From Heliopora coerulea (Eukaryota; Cnidaria; Anthozoa; Scleralcyonacea; Helioporidae), in the NCBI GenBank assembly GCA_030142905.1, contig JASJOG010000010.1:3937001-4001000 (forward strand): a stretch of DNA of 64,000 bases, written 5' to 3'. This document shows, in pieces, positions 1-13,096 of the stretch; position 1 is the first letter of the stretch; each line of letters starts with the position of its first letter. The notes under the pieces are model-generated. The model did not search any database. It saw nothing but the letters and a program-made list of their open reading frames with translations, and was not told the origin of the DNA. The position numbers and the translations under genes were made by a program.

Positions 1-299
1 GGTACTGGTTTCAACCTCTCCCAGGGGCTCCGACACGCTTATGAAGCATGCTCATTGGTGCTTTTCAAACATCAAGCTACCACATGCCGTACATACAGTA
101 CTCCGAGTTTTTAATTATCTTCACAACTTCATGTCTCCAAGAGCCAACGTGGACTGGTTTTGAATCGCAAGATTTAGTTTTTTAGAATGACTTCAATATG
201 CTCTATAAGTTCACGTGAAGAGAATTTCATGACCATTTGTAATAGGAAGATGTTGTTTAATTTCTATTAATATGCTTATTTCTTTTCTTCTATCTGTAG
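1..299. other. Left edge, intron or upstream of PIGW
   Basis: No coding exon is recognisable here. A pyrimidine-rich tract ending in AG at 298-299 is the acceptor of the first visible PIGW exon, so this is read as intron. The exon for the PIGW N-terminus (roughly the first 55-60 residues of the family) lies left of the window. Confidence 0.5.
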
Positions 300-3200
300 T
301 TTGATCTTCATTGTAGATTACATCACAGTGGTGCTACCTACATTACTTGCCTTTACTCTGTTGGCAAATTATGCATTTACTTTCGTTGTATTGTTACTAT
401 CAATAACAGTAATTCCCATTGTCATTGGGTACACTTTCCAACTACCAAAAATGAACCTGAACTCTCAAACACTTCTGTGTCAAAGAAAACCTTTCCTGTG
501 CAATTTCCGCGTGTATGTAAATATCGCCACAGCTATATCAATTCTTGCAGTTGATTTCGTGGTTTTTCCTCGTCGATTTGCGAAGACTGAAACCTATGGT
601 ACAGGATTAATGGATGTAGGGGTTGGATCTTTTATTATTTCAAACGCTATTGTTTGCCGTGATGCAAGAGGAACGTCTGTTAGTGGCTTGTCCTTGATTC
701 TGTCGATCAAAAAGGAGCTCAGAGCAGTTTCACTACTTCTTGGTCTTGGTTTAGCAAGATTTGTGGCAGTAAAAAGCACGGACTACCAAGAACATGTCAG
801 TGAATATGGAGTTCATTGGAATTTCTTCCTTACGCTCGCATTTGTAAGAGTAAGTAGCATGGTTGTTCCGCCCATGCTTGCGAACAAATAATGCCTAATG
901 TGACGTAACAAACTGTCATTATTGCTAAACGACGCATAACTGTCAAATTTAATTTAGACGGATTTAATTCTAATTAACTTCGACTGTATTGTAACGTAAA
1001 TTCTTGGCCAAGTTATTCGCGTCCTATAATCCTATTTAGATCGAATAATATCTGCGGCCATGGTACCAAAGATATAACTTATACATTTGATTACTTGAAT
1101 TTGATTACTGCACGTCACTGTAAACCCATGATCAAAGACAACTTGAGAACATCCTAAAATATATTTGTCAACGTTTTGTCGTCAACGTGCAACATCTTCA
1201 GAGTAAAATTACAGGTGTTAATATCTACCTGTCTGTCTATCCGTGTGTGTGTGTGTCTGTCTACCTGTCTGTAAATTTAGTTTAGAATGTTCTCAAGTTG
1301 TCTTTGACCATGGATTTACACTTAAAAGTCCTCAGCCAAGCTCTCTTATGTACGATTAAGTGTGTCCAAATTAAATTTGAAGGTTACGCCTAGTTTAGCG
1401 CCGGTCTTAATATGTTTTTGTTAGTCAATACTTTTTTTGTTTATTTGTTTATTTTTATAGGTGGTTGGAGAATAATTGTAAACTAATGAGACAGAAATTG
1501 CAAACCCGACATCGATCTCTGGCATGTTTTGTGCAGCCCTGGGGCCGGTTGTTCAAAGCACGATAAGTGCTAATTTAGGATTACCAGTTAAACCGTTGTT
1601 TTGGTTTCGTTTAGGGTGAGGCGGTTTTGTAAAAAAACCGAAACCGAAACCGAAAACCGTCACGAAATAACCGACATAACCGAGTCTTTTGATCAATTAA
1701 ATTATTGTGGCCAAAATAAACGAGTCTTGTGTGTTATCACAATTATATTTATATAAAAGTAGTTTCTTTACTAGTTATGTACATTATGAATGATTGTTTA
1801 TAAGTTTTCGGCTAAAAAGACGAGCATGTCAACCTTTTCAGGATTCAACTGTGCTCGTGCGGGAGTGCTGACAAGCCCTGCTTTGCTAAATAGACGTTCC
1901 GATGGAGAACTTGAAGCCTGAATGCTCAAATATCTCTTGGCAAGTTGGCTTAAAAGCGCAAGTTCAAGTTCGTGTCGTTGCCACCACTTCAACGGATCTT
2001 CATCGCAGTCAATAACAGGATATTTCGCAGTCGACTTGTTAAGCGATGAGTCACTCACTTTAATAACCTTCTTGTCTGCCCACACGTCTTCGCTTCGAAT
2101 AATCGCAGCGCTATTTTCGCATTGAACTATCTAAATGCGTGCAATCACTTAATCATCAGTCATTTTTGTAGTTTGCTTATAGTTTGGTGTTAATCACATG
2201 TCGTACGCTTGTTTGTCTTTAAATTTTGAATCGGTTTTTCGGTTAGTCGGTTATTTGATATTGAGAAGACTCGTGAAACCAATCTGTAAAAATAACCGAT
2301 TTATTCCGGTTAACCCCCTCACCCTAGTTTCGTTTATTTTGGTTGAACAATATAGTTCAAATTTCACAGCTTAAAACATTTTTGTATACATCAAGAATCT
2401 GTTAAAGAAAATTCCAACTTTTTTCAACAGCAAGATCGGAAAGTGGTCCACAGAATTTTGGGTAATCCTGGGTTAAGCTAATCGCAATTTGAACAACCGG
2501 GCCCTGGGTTTGATATGACTTACGCGACCCTTTGAAATCTTTCATTCGGTCCTTGCGAGTGTCCCCCTCGAAAATCGCGGATGTCCAATGCGTCGCGCAA
2601 AGTCTTTCTCTGTAGAAATTTATTCTGATGATAAAGGAGAGAAATAAAAGCTTCAAAATGAAATCTTATCAAATCCTTTCTTATGTTAGACACCACTCTC
2701 AGCAATGCATGGATACTGCATGGTACCGCCATGATTACTGACTGTTATCGTCTTTCGGAATTCTCGATGCATAGAGGTTTACGAAGGGCTATTCATACGA
2801 TGCCGGGACAGCTTATCCAGCGGATAACTCCTTACGAGTAAACGCGATCCGTGCTTTGAACAACGCCAGTTAAATTTTCCCCACAATAAAATGTAGAATT
2901 ATACGATGGATAACTCCCCATTCCTCGATTGAAAAAAACTTATGTTCAGATATTCAAATGAGAACAATATTAAGTCGCTGGGTCTTATCTTCCAAGCAAA
3001 CTATTCAGACATCGTACAACTGCCCCCAGACAACCTATGTGCAAATATCGCAGGATATTCAAAATTGTCTGTCACGTTCTCTCGACTCTTCAAAAGCAAG
3101 TTGGAAAATAATGATTGCCTATTAACCGAGTCTGAGGTCTGGACGGAAAAGCATTTGCCTGAAGTTTTCGTACAGACCGAGCGACGTCTGAGCGGAAAAA

Positions 3201-6200
3201 CCCGAGGGCAAATACTTTCCCGTACAGACTGAACAAACGATGTTAATAAGGAATTTATTATAGGGCTTTTGGTTTCTTCCTTCATCGTTTTTAACTAAGT
3301 TTTGTGTTCATAAGTGAGTGACTTAGTTTACTTGCTTGTTTTTACCACTTAGTTCGTGTTTTTTGCATGTATTCATGCAGTTTTCGGCTTTAAATTACCT
3401 TTGAGAAGATATAACTTCTTTTTTCGTTGTTATTTGTTATAAATCTTTTGTAAACCTACCTGAATCTCGTTTGTTTGTCTTTAAATCAACTGGGAAATTT
3501 TCCCGTCAAAACTTACCGGTCTGTACGAAAAACTTATTGCGTGGTTAGGCAACTAATCAACGTACGTCATTTTGCGTACAGACTGGCTAGCAAGCTAAGC
3601 CATATAATAATATTAGTTATTTTCTTTATCTGTAGGTCTTCTCGAATATCATTCTTAGGACTATACCAAATTTTTTAAAGAGAAATCCATGGACCATCGG
3701 ACTTTTAATTGGACTGTTGTATCAATACTTTCTTACTAATGGTTTAGAGGATTTTGTTCTAAATGGAAGCAGTGGTGACGGATCTAGATCGAACTTGATT
3801 GATGCAAACCGTGAAGGTCTTTGTTCCTGTTTTGGTTACTTGTCTTTGTACTTTATCGGGATTGAAATTGGAAAGGTGATATTTCGCAAAAAGTAGGTAC
3901 CAAAATACGTAACGATACAGTGTTTGATACAGTAAAAGGCGACTGTTGGGGTTTTCTAACATTTCCCCAAATATTTTCTAGTTTATAAAAGGCCATAATA
4001 TTTGTAATTCAGGTGGTATTAGGTGATCGCAAGAGTTGGTAGACACCATTATTAAATGCACCACATATAATTAATACATTCTGATCGGTCGAAAGTTGCA
4101 CAATAAAATATTTATCCTATGATGCATAAATGCATGCATGCACATACATACATACACATACATACACATACATACACATACATACATACACATACATACA
4201 TACATACACATACATACATACGTACATACATACACATACATACATACACACACATACATACATACATACACGTACATACACACACATACATACACACACA
4301 TACATACACACACATACGTACACATACGTACACACACACACATACATACATGCACATACATACATGCACATACATACATGCACATACATACATGCACATA
4401 CATACATGCACATACATACATGCACATACATACATGCACATACATACATGCACATACATACATGCACATACATGCACATCCATACATGCACATGCATGCA
4501 TGCACATACATACACACACATACATACACATACATACACATACATACATACACACATACACACACATACATACACATACATACATACATACATACAAAAG
4601 TACACATACATACACATACATACATACATACACATACATACATACATACATACATACATACACTTACATACATATACATACATACATATACATACATACA
4701 TATACATACATACATACACATACATACGCACGTACGTACATATACATATACATCATGAAACAATTCTGTAATTATTCCTCTAGCATTTCAGTTGGGGGAG
4801 CATTGTACGGAATTCTCGGGATTGTGGGTTTGGCTCATCACGAAGGAGGGTAGTTGAATTTATAGCTGTAGGTCTTGCCCGGGTCTTAGCGAGCGCTTTC
4901 GCTCCATTTTTTCAATCGAAATTTCACATCTTTACTTTGTCGACCTCTGCTAGGCATTATTCTATATTTATGCTAAAACGTATACTGGTTTTCGCCTGAC
5001 AGCGGTTGTGAATGACTGTGGAAATTTTGAAACCCTATGATAATATTTCTGGGTAAAATTGCTATAGTGCTCGTAAATGACTTGGTAACAAAGAAAATAA
5101 CAGGGCTGGTTATAGGAAAGTAATAAGCTACGACTAATATTAATCTCGGCTTCGATAAGCCGCAAACACTTGGATAATAACAACCTCGCACTGGAGTGGT
5201 CCGTGACCAAAATATGTCTTGACCAATTTAAGTCGCGAAAGAATCCGTATAAATGAACGAGTCGCGGCTTATTTACACTCGTACAAACAGTCTTCATGTT
5301 AAAAAAAAAGAAAAAATTTTTCTGTCGCACCGCAAATAATGACATTTTATTAATTTAGATCTTTTGTTGTAACGACAGAGATAGATTTCGGGAAAAAAAA
5401 ATTGAACCTAATTTATCAGTTGCGTCAATTTGTTTTAACTTAACAATTAATGTTTGCAAAATCTGACTATTATCTCTTTAAGACGCGAGAGTATAAAATC
5501 TGCTGCGAGTCTGCTTGTCTGGCTGGTTTTCATTGATGTTTTGGCTTGGTCTGTGTTGTTTTACTGGAGGAAGAACCTGGGAATGGTTTCAAGGCGACTG
5601 GCCAATTTCCCTTTCGTGCTTTGGCAGGTAAGTGACTTATAGACCTGTTGAGTAGTGATTTCCTCATTAAAGACTTTTTGTTTAATTTATTGGAAGGAAT
5701 GATATTGTACAGAGTAAGGTAGCATGGTATGTAAATCCCAACTATGTGCATGCTCCTAAAGCTCATAGACCAAGCCCCTGACGGGAATCAAAGGCGTAAC
5801 CTTTTGATCGCCGGTAAGATGCTCTGCTCTAACCATAGAACAACACGGACTCAGATGGTGAGCAAAGGTAACTTAGACCCCGTTTACACTGTAACATTAG
5901 GGAACTTAAGAAATGCCGTTTTCGGCGACTGCGACGGCGACCGGATGTCATTTTTACTTCCGGATGACGTTGGTTTTCTTGACCCACCGATTCCAAAACA
6001 GAGGTTTTGCCGTTGTCTCTTGAACGTGAGTAAAATATCTATCTGTTGGGCTCTTAAGAGTATTTCTTGATCGGTTTGCTTTGTGGTTAATATGTTCAGT
6101 CCTTTTCTTGTTACTTTGCGCGAGATAAAACTAAAACTTGTTCGTTAACTTTGAAAAATTGTACTCATCTAATGTTGGTTGTAAACCTTATCGAACCACA

Positions 6201-7814
6201 ACAATGAGCACAAAGATCAAATAGTTTCAACGAGCTTCTTCAGTGGTTTTCTTATGAGGTCAGATAGTGTCCGAAGAACGAATTAATCAAAATTTGTATG
6301 TTTAGATCGTTAAGAGGCCAATTCAAACTCAAGTTATGATAAAACCGAAACTTTAAGTTGTATTATCGTCAGTTATTTGTATTTCATAATGCAGCAGGAA
6401 CATCTTGGACTCCCATATAGTGTGTTGAATATGTGAGGGCCTACACTTCAGAGATAAGTTGTCCGATAAATTCAAAACGAAAAAAAGGTTTTACTCTGTC
6501 ATACATCAAACTGTGACACGGTGCGAACGAAACAAATGTTCAAACACTATAGACGTTCCAGCTAGACATTTTGCCTTGCTTAACTTCCGTATTTTGACGG
6601 AAACAACGTCGTACTCTTCCCAGACCCACTCGGTTACTCACGCTGCCGTCGCTGCTAAAAACATGGTTTCTTAAGTTTCCTGTATTTTGGGCACGGCACG
6701 GCTAATTAGCCGCGCCGAGACCTACATATACAGAGGTACTCGGCACGGCTAAATTTTAAAAAGTCAGCACCATTTACACAGTAAAAACCACCCGTGCCGT
6801 GACCAAAAATAGCGGTGCCGTGCCCAAAATGATAACAGTGTAAATGGGGTTTTATTATACTACTTCGTTCTGCACTAAGAAAAGTCCCGGGATCCTGGGA
6901 CGAGAAAGTGCCACTCCGTTTTGCAAATTGAATTTTGCCTTATCACAGCGACACGATATATATTTCATTGTACTAACCAGTGTGTATTGTTCGCCTTTTT
7001 ATCTTCATTTTCTTGCTTGCTTGCATGTAGACCCCACCTTATTCGTCACATGATGAGTTCGGCCATTTAAAGTCGACCCAGTGACACTCGCCAATAGCCA
7101 TTTACCGAATCCAGTGTCGAAATTGATAAGCAAAGGCTGTAATAATCACCGTATTTTTGAAACGCCAAATTCCCTCCGATAATAAGTCCTACCAAACACA
7201 AGGCCTCCGATTCCCTACGCTTTGCTCGACCATTCATGGCGCAATTTAATTTTGAGTGTTGAAATCATCGTGTTTTAATTACTACCGTTTTCCTCTAGGT
7301 CGCCTATAACGTTCAGTTCCTGGCCTTGTTTCTGGCCATAGATATTTTGTTGGTAGCTTCTGGTACTCAAAATATATATCAACTGTACCCTGGTGGCTGT
7401 TCCTCGTGTTTAGCAGCTGAAGATAATTTGTGTGAAGCTAAAATGCCACAAACAAAGACCAATCTTCAAAATCTTGTGAAACGTTCAACAAAGGAAGACT
7501 CGTGCATTACTTCTTCAGATTCTTCAACTTCGACTAGGCCTTCTAATACTGAAAATACTTCGCCAGACTTGAAGACATGTTTGCAAACTGTTGATACAAC
7601 TCCGCAGAAATGTTTGTGCTTAATAACAGCTATCAATTTCAACCAACTTGGTTACTTTCTAATAGCCAATTTACTTACAGGCCTGGTGAACCTATCGTCA
7701 GAAACTATTACTGCTTCACCTTTCAAGGCTTTTGTTATTCTCAATACATACTTACTTGTACTAAATTGTATTATAGTTGGACTCTATAGGTATAAAATTA
7801 TTTTAAAGGTGTGA
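300..7814 (+). CDS. PIGW: GPI inositol acyltransferase PIGW/GWT1, 5'-partial, 4 exons
   Basis: Coding exons are 300-849, 3636-3892, 5483-5627 and 7299-7814 (TGA 7812-7814). All junctions are GT-AG and the phases agree, giving about 488 residues. The product is a multi-pass ER membrane enzyme that acylates the inositol of GlcN-PI during GPI-anchor synthesis (family knowledge). Exon 1 carries the family hallmark AVDFVVFPRRFAKTETYGTG and later EYGVHWNFFLTL. Exon 2 carries NPWTIGLL and LIDANREG. Exon 3 ends with VSRRLANFPFVLW. Exon 4 carries CLCLITAINFNQLGYFLIAN and a final hydrophobic helix. Compared with vertebrate PIGW it starts near residue 57, so the N-terminal exon is outside. Exon 4 also encodes a Ser/Thr-rich hydrophilic loop of about 60 residues (7430-7610), longer than in vertebrates. 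Intron 1 holds a hAT nested in another element and a large CATA microsatellite lies in intron 2. Identity is very secure; exon edges are inferred from splice sites. Confidence 0.95.
1121..1322. repeat. Inverted repeat, about 40-bp arms
   Basis: Arms at about 1121-1163 and 1276-1322 are reverse complements (shared core CAAAGACAACTTGAGAACAT) with few mismatches. They flank a GT/CTGT-rich low-complexity tract at 1229-1272. It looks like a small foldback element in PIGW intron 1. No clear target duplication was seen. Confidence 0.6.
1612..2326. mobile_element. Non-autonomous hAT element with perfect 8-bp duplication
   Basis: Termini TAGGGTGAGG and CCTCACCCTA are exact inverted repeats. They are flanked by the identical 8-mer GTTTCGTT at 1604-1611 and 2327-2334, the target-duplication length of the hAT superfamily. 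Subterminal CCGAAACCG/CGGTT repeats are present at both ends. It carries only the C-terminal transposase fragment at 1798-2085, so it is an internally deleted derivative inserted in the element at 1535-2508. Confidence 0.92.
1798..2085 (-). pseudogene. hAT transposase C-terminal dimerisation domain fragment
   Basis: A 95-codon reverse-strand ORF contains the hAT C-terminal signature: YPVIDCDEDPLKWWQRHE, then LAKRYLSIQASSSPSERLFS, then LNPEKVDMLVFLAENL. This domain mediates transposase dimerisation. The BED zinc finger and the DDE catalytic part are absent, so it is a remnant inside a short hAT element. The ORF is intact over the domain, which suggests a fairly young deletion derivative. Confidence 0.9.
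3080..3610. repeat. Dispersed repeat, copy 1 (copy 2 inverted at about 47980-48540)
   Basis: Several blocks match the reverse complement of the region near 48 kb: GGCAAATACTTTCC, the tract around 'taaccgagtctgaggtctg', 'cttttggtttcttccttc', and a distal block with 'gaaattttcccgtcaaaactta'. The two are diverged copies of one roughly 0.5-kb family in opposite orientation. No ORF or clear terminal structure is visible. It lies in PIGW intron 1 next to exon 2. Confidence 0.65.
4138..4757. repeat. Large CATA tetranucleotide microsatellite with ordered variants
   Basis: About 620 bp is built almost only from CATA/CACA/TGCA variants. The centre (about 4341-4480) is a higher-order array of a 16-bp unit reading ACATACATACATGCAC, repeated about nine times. 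Long ORFs on both strands through it translate to Tyr-Val-Cys or His-Thr-Tyr repeats and are artefacts of the repeat. Confidence 0.97.
5761..5856 (-). other. tRNA-derived SINE-like fragment
   Basis: On the reverse strand a Pol III A-box-like stretch (ctatggttagagcagagcat) is followed about 40 nt later by a B-box-like stretch (gcctttgattcccg). The spacing is that of a tRNA head, but there is no clean cloverleaf. It lies in PIGW intron 3. Confidence 0.45.
5876..6851. mobile_element. TIR element with TTA duplication (PIF/Harbinger-like)
   Basis: The left end GACCCCGTTTACACTGT and the reversed right end AACCCCATTTACACTGT match at 15 of 17 positions. TTA lies on both sides (5873-5875 and 6852-6854). 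The interior has CG-rich subterminal repeats (gcacggcacggct and relatives) and no transposase. The 3-bp TTA duplication is typical of PIF/Harbinger; the superfamily call is inference. PIGW intron 3. Confidence 0.75.
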
Positions 7815-8992
7815 CTAAACCATTTTTATATTTAAGTTATGTCAGTATAAATTGGAAATAGTTTTCTTGGCTGCAAATACATTTTCTCTATCTTTGTGTC
7901 TCCGGAACTTCGAGAACCTTTGTCTCGGACCCTTATGACAAAGATGGTCTAGATTTATGAGCGACATTTTACAGAGGCAGTAACCCTATCACCCAAGTCT
8001 GCTCCGCATAAAAACGTGGTCAGTGGCTTCTAATTTGAGCATGGATTTACGCTTGCGACAATCTTAACTCTTTCCCATGTGGATTAGTCTTTCATTATTT
8101 CACTCTGGCGAACGCCGGACGATTTTACTCGTGTCGTCCTGCCGCTAAAGCAGTGGCGGCAATAAGTGGTGACGTGGGGCGAATGCCTTCTCAGAGAGAA
8201 TCTTTGCCCCCCATTTTGCCACCTCAAACTCGCTATTTGTACCTGGAAAACGCATTTTGAATGCAAAATGAGAGATATTATTACAATGTTATATTTTATA
8301 GGCTTCATGGAAACATGAGTATTCCGTAATCCTGATCGTTTTTAATATTTCGCCCTAAATTTAGCAAATTTCCCAGAATGTTTTACTTCCATTAGAAATT
8401 CTGTTGCCTTTCGTTTGTTCCCCCAGACCATAACTTCTGGCGCCGCCGCAGCGCTGAAAGGTTACTTTTTGTTCGAACGCAGGTCTATTTTATTACGTTA
8501 TACATTTATCATTAGCAATAGCGTAGGCAAGAGATAATTGCTCCCCCCGACTTTTTGTGAGGCAGAGAGTGCAATTCCCCCTCAACTTTTCGTCTAGAAA
8601 AGACATGTCACGGGTGCATTAACCCTTTCAGGTCCATACCCGAGTTTGGTATTTTAATCTGGCTAACGCTAGACGATTTTACTCGCCAAAGGGTGAACTC
8701 TGGGACAGAAAAGGGTTAAGCTTAAACTTTAAGGATTCAGTTTGTGTTCGAAATAGCAAAATGTAAAGCTGATATTAAATGAGTTCCGGCTTTTATATTT
8801 AGGTATATTAAGGATGTACAACGCAAAATGTTCACACGGAATCCTTTCTACCAACAAAAATGAGATAGTACGTGGGTAGCAACCACTGACATCCATAATA
8901 TATATGGATTGTGGGCCTTTCTCAGAAATCAACTACAGCGTGTGTCCGAAAAACGATGACGTAATTGGAGGTCTTTTTTTTCTCATAACGGA
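7815..8992. other. Intergenic, PIGW 3' flank
   Basis: No gene is recognised. Two diverged copies of a motif containing CTGGC-AACGC-AGACGATTTTACTCG lie at about 8099-8140 and 8658-8690 and belong to a dispersed repeat. The PIGW polyadenylation site could not be assigned. Confidence 0.4.
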
Positions 8993-9720
8993 TACCACTG
9001 ACCTCCGGGAAAGAGCTATTACTGTATGATACCTGGACAGGGCTTGTTTGTAAAAGTTTGTTTACGCTTGGCCACTTTTCGTAGCGATGATTTTCGCTCA
9101 TTTTAAGCTTCTGGTTGTGCTTATTTTTCTTAACTACCCACAAAAGAACTTGTTTGGAAGTGACTTTCTAAGTTTTCTTAATAAAAGTCAAGAACCTAGT
9201 TTTGCTATTTCGTTTTATTTTCGTGCTTAACTTTCAGTCTATAGATGTTGACTTTTCCCGTTTCTGATGAAATGAGTCGAAATAACTGTTTCCTACTCAT
9301 AAAGAGCTAGAAAAACAAGGTGATTGTAAACAGGAACACTTCAAGCTATTCACTCGACGATATAAAACATTCTAGTAAACAAGGAATTCAAAGGTGTCCA
9401 TATCGAGATTTGAGAGAAGGCTCAGTGAAAAAAGTTCGGGAAATAAATTTCAAGTTTGGTGTTTTTGTTTGAAAAAACTTACCAAATAGTGTCAAGTGGT
9501 TCATGGGTAAGTAGTTCAGCAAGAGACCCCAATGTGGACTTTAAAATCAGAAAAGTTGAACATTTTTGCAAAGCAGAAAATACGCAGTAAAAACGTAGCA
9601 TAAAAAAATCCCTTCCCAAACGAGCCGTCGTTTTAGTAGTAATTCAATTGTAATTCAGTAGGAAATTCTGTCAGCGGTCATCATCATGAACAAAAGGATC
9701 TCTAATGACGCCATTTTTCT
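8993..9720. repeat. Dispersed repeat A, uninterrupted copy
   Basis: About 730 bp matches the reverse complement of 27690-31387 in collinear pieces (for example around 'gacttttcccgtttctgatgaaat' and 'cttaccaaatagtgtcaagtgg'). This copy lacks the three insertions seen there and so serves as the empty-site reference. No coding potential or termini were identified. Confidence 0.85.
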
Positions 9721-12700
9721 GACGCCTTTAAGCAGCACCCGCAGTTGAGGCATATTATTGAGGTCATTGGTCGCAACTTATCTGGTTAGCTCTTAGAACA
9801 AAGTGGTTGTGGTATGATGGAGATATTGGAACATATGATATCTCACGTGATATGGCGCTCTTTTTTGTTAAATGGTTTTCAAAACTTATTGTCAACCAGA
9901 GCTGGCTATATAAAAGTCGTTCATTCTTTTGAATAATTTCTCTGAGAGTTTTACTTTTACTTTCAGAGAAATGCCCGAGTTGATTTTTATTTACTTGTAT
10001 TTGTCGGTATAATTGTCTTAAATTTCTTCTGCCTCCTCTCCACACTAACAATTCCTGCCTACGAGACTGACCATCTGACTACATGGCGGATATGATTTGG
10101 CTAGAATTTAATTATTTTCACTCATATCCTAAGAGGGGAAACTTTTCGCTTAGTTTGACCGACCATTCACCCATTTTGACTAATGTTCATTTAACTCGTT
10201 TTCACAGGGTTTGCCTTTTTTTCTGACTTGAGGCACATATCTTGGCCGGGTTTTGATTCCAAATTTGATTATTTTCCCTCTAAATGAGGGAAAATAATTT
10301 AAATAGGGTTCGCTTGATTTCCTTGAAATTTGGAGTGTTGTTTATGCTAGACGGTGGCCACCCAGACGTTAGGATATTTGTAGGCATTGGAGACCGAACA
10401 AGCGAACCGCAGAGAAGGTACGAATTCCTGGGATGAATTACTACTGGGAAACCGCTGGGTTTGATTTTGAGCTTCGGTTAACTTTTTGGCTTTTCGTTTC
10501 CTTTTGTTGATATCAATTTTCTCAGGTTTCTTTCTTAACAAAAAAAGAACATTTGCAGGCCCAGGCCTGTATGCCTAAGGGCTGGGTACGCCATTGCTGG
10601 ACATAACGTCAGTGCTAAACCTACAGAAGCATTGCATTCATGAAATCGGGGCGAGCATTGCGCCTACCAAATCTTAGTTGGATCGTAAATGCATCAAACA
10701 ATCTAGGGAGAAAATTCTGCTTTCAACAGAAATTTCAATTTGACCATCGCGCTTTAAAAAAGATCTCCTTAAACAGGCAAAGTCCAATGCAGTCTGTACT
10801 CTCCAGATATCTCGAGCCACCTCGAGAGTACATGATTGTTAGTTTAAGGGTATTTGTTGCTGTTACACTGTGTTCAACTAAGAAAAAATTCCAATTGGAA
10901 AAAAATGCTAATGATTTTTTTGAGTTTTTTCGAGAACCATACCTAGTCCGCTTACTTGCTTGGCCGCGCACATGCGCACATTGCTTTAACAAGGTTAGTT
11001 CTTTCCGAAGACCCATTGATCAGGTCATCCTCGTGGTTTAGTAACAGCTAAGTTTAAATGATTTACTGGTTATTAACGCCCATATATTTGAAGGACTGTT
11101 AAACATTTGGGTTCATGATACTATAGTGGAGCACACGATAAACGAGTAAGTTTTCCAGTAAGTTCTTATTTAGCCGTTTACCTTAGGTACAAGGAAGAGG
11201 TTGAGAAATCTGTATGATGAAAGAATTCATGTTTTCGGACGTGTCCAAACTTTCATACACCAAAAATAATGAGTAGGTTGTAATAAGTTCACCATAAATT
11301 TTATTGTTTCTTGTTTTGATTGGCTTTCCTTTGTTCGTGATGCCAAATTATTCGGAAGAATGACTGAAACGGTAACATTTTTGGTTTGCAGCCGAACACT
11401 AAAACCACTAGGTATCCTTGGCTTAATTTTGAACTTAGATACTGTCCTTTCGTAGCTCATATTCGCTAAGTTACAAGCATAGTCTGGCTGCTAAAGAATG
11501 ATTAAAATGTGGACCAAAGCATAAGAAGAGTTGTCTTAAACTGCTGTATGTATTGACTGGAGTATTTATAAAAATATCAACGAAATATCAACGTTTGGGT
11601 ATTGGTGTTGAAACATCCATTGGTTAAAAAATGTGATTAAAATCACCTTACCTGGCAATTAAAGTTGCGCTTGCAATATTATTCGACTTTTCTCTAATAA
11701 CGGAGAAATGCCACATGCTGAAATGAAATTTACAGCATATCCTTATGGAGAAAACAGACCTCCAGGATCAAAGAGTGTCTGTAAGGAATATTAGGCATTT
11801 ACACTCAGTCACATCAAATGGAGTCTTTATTCAGTGAAACCAAATTTTTAGAATCATACATTTTATGATCTAACCAAGACCAGTTGTGAAAAATGCCACT
11901 CATGAGCTTCCATCTGGGAATTGAACTACACAAAATCATCTTCAGGGTAACAGGATGAGAAAATGAAATTTCGTGTTAGTGATGTTTCAATACTGTTCAC
12001 CCTTATGGCCACATTGGCCTCCACTAACTTTGGACAAGCTTCCAAGGGTTAAAGTATTTATATGGAAAGGTTTTTCTTGACCTAGAGAAAGGATCACAGC
12101 ATTAACTGTCATCCTTTCTCTTGGCTAGAGATTTATAACATCCAACATCCACTGTACACTGGATTTTAGTTTTGAATACCGAATGTCATAAATCAGTATG
12201 TTGAATGGGAATCATGAAATTTTCCAAACTGGGGTAGTCAATCTTTGAATAAATGTCTTGATTGAGCATTGTCTTTAGTTTTTGGTAATTATTGATTTTT
12301 AAGATATAAAATTAAATTGCTGATGTGATATTGAAGTTGCCTAAGACAGCAACAATCATATGGGAGACAAATGATATAAGAGACAATATAAAAAAAACAA
12401 GTTTCTATTCAAAGCTGGAGTATGCAACATGGTTCAAAATACAGCAGAGGAAATGTGTAAAAAATTATGTGTCCAAGGAACTTCATATACTAAAGTTTAG
12501 TGTATATAAGAAACTGCCAATAATACAAAGACTTTTTAAAAATTCTAAGGACGTGATGATTAATTGATGGGAAGTAGGTTTTGCAAAAATTGGCAGTGTA
12601 AGTGCAAAAACTCTCAAACATGGGGTTATACCTGTAGTTAAATGAACACATTTTGGTTGGTAGCAGCATCAGACTTTTAGCCAAGTGGCCATCCAGCCAT

Positions 12701-13085
12701 CCTATGAATGTCCACCTAAGAAAAATCATATTTTTTGATGGCTACTTTTATATATTGTGGACAGCCATGGATGGGCAAAACAAAATAATTATTTTCTTTA
12801 AACAACAATGTTTTCTCATATTTTTTTGATTTCTGTTAACTTCTGTCTATTTTAGAAGTTGTGTATGTTTGTTACTTATATTTGTCTAGAACATGCATTC
12901 AGTATGATTCTATTTGCCATGTATTCTCAGGTGCTTTACATAACCTGAGCTAGCCATCTTAGTTGGCTTATCTTGTTTTGTCAACACCTTGACATGGCTC
13001 TAAAATATGCTCAAGAGGAAATTGGGAAGTAGAATTGGTTTGGCATACTAAAAATTAATTTATTTTAATCAAAAAATTATTATAG
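9721..13085. other. Intergenic, PIGW to BTF3
   Basis: No exon, RNA gene or clear transposon was recognised. Short ORFs (for example 10640-11041) show no family motif and unremarkable composition. The BTF3 promoter and 5'UTR exons must lie here: an acceptor at 13084-13085 just before the ATG implies at least one non-coding first exon, which I could not locate. Confidence 0.4.
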
Positions 13086-13096
13086 GATAACTGAAA

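Larger units (their letters stand above)
1535..2508. mobile_element. TIR element interrupted by a hAT insertion
   Basis: The left end reads CCCTGGGGCCGGTTGTTCAA. The right end reads, on the reverse strand, CCCAGGGCCCGGTTGTTCAA, followed on both sides by a similar GGATTACC-containing stretch. The ends are therefore inverted repeats of one element, about 260 bp without its insert. A solo fragment of the same family, containing TTTGAACAACTGGCCCCTGG, lies near 46873-46895. Confidence 0.6.

Noticed and set aside
4071..4853. Several 180-245-codon ORFs on both strands in the CATA array
   Set aside because: All are translations of a tetranucleotide microsatellite (period 4 keeps several frames open). 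No splice context or domain.
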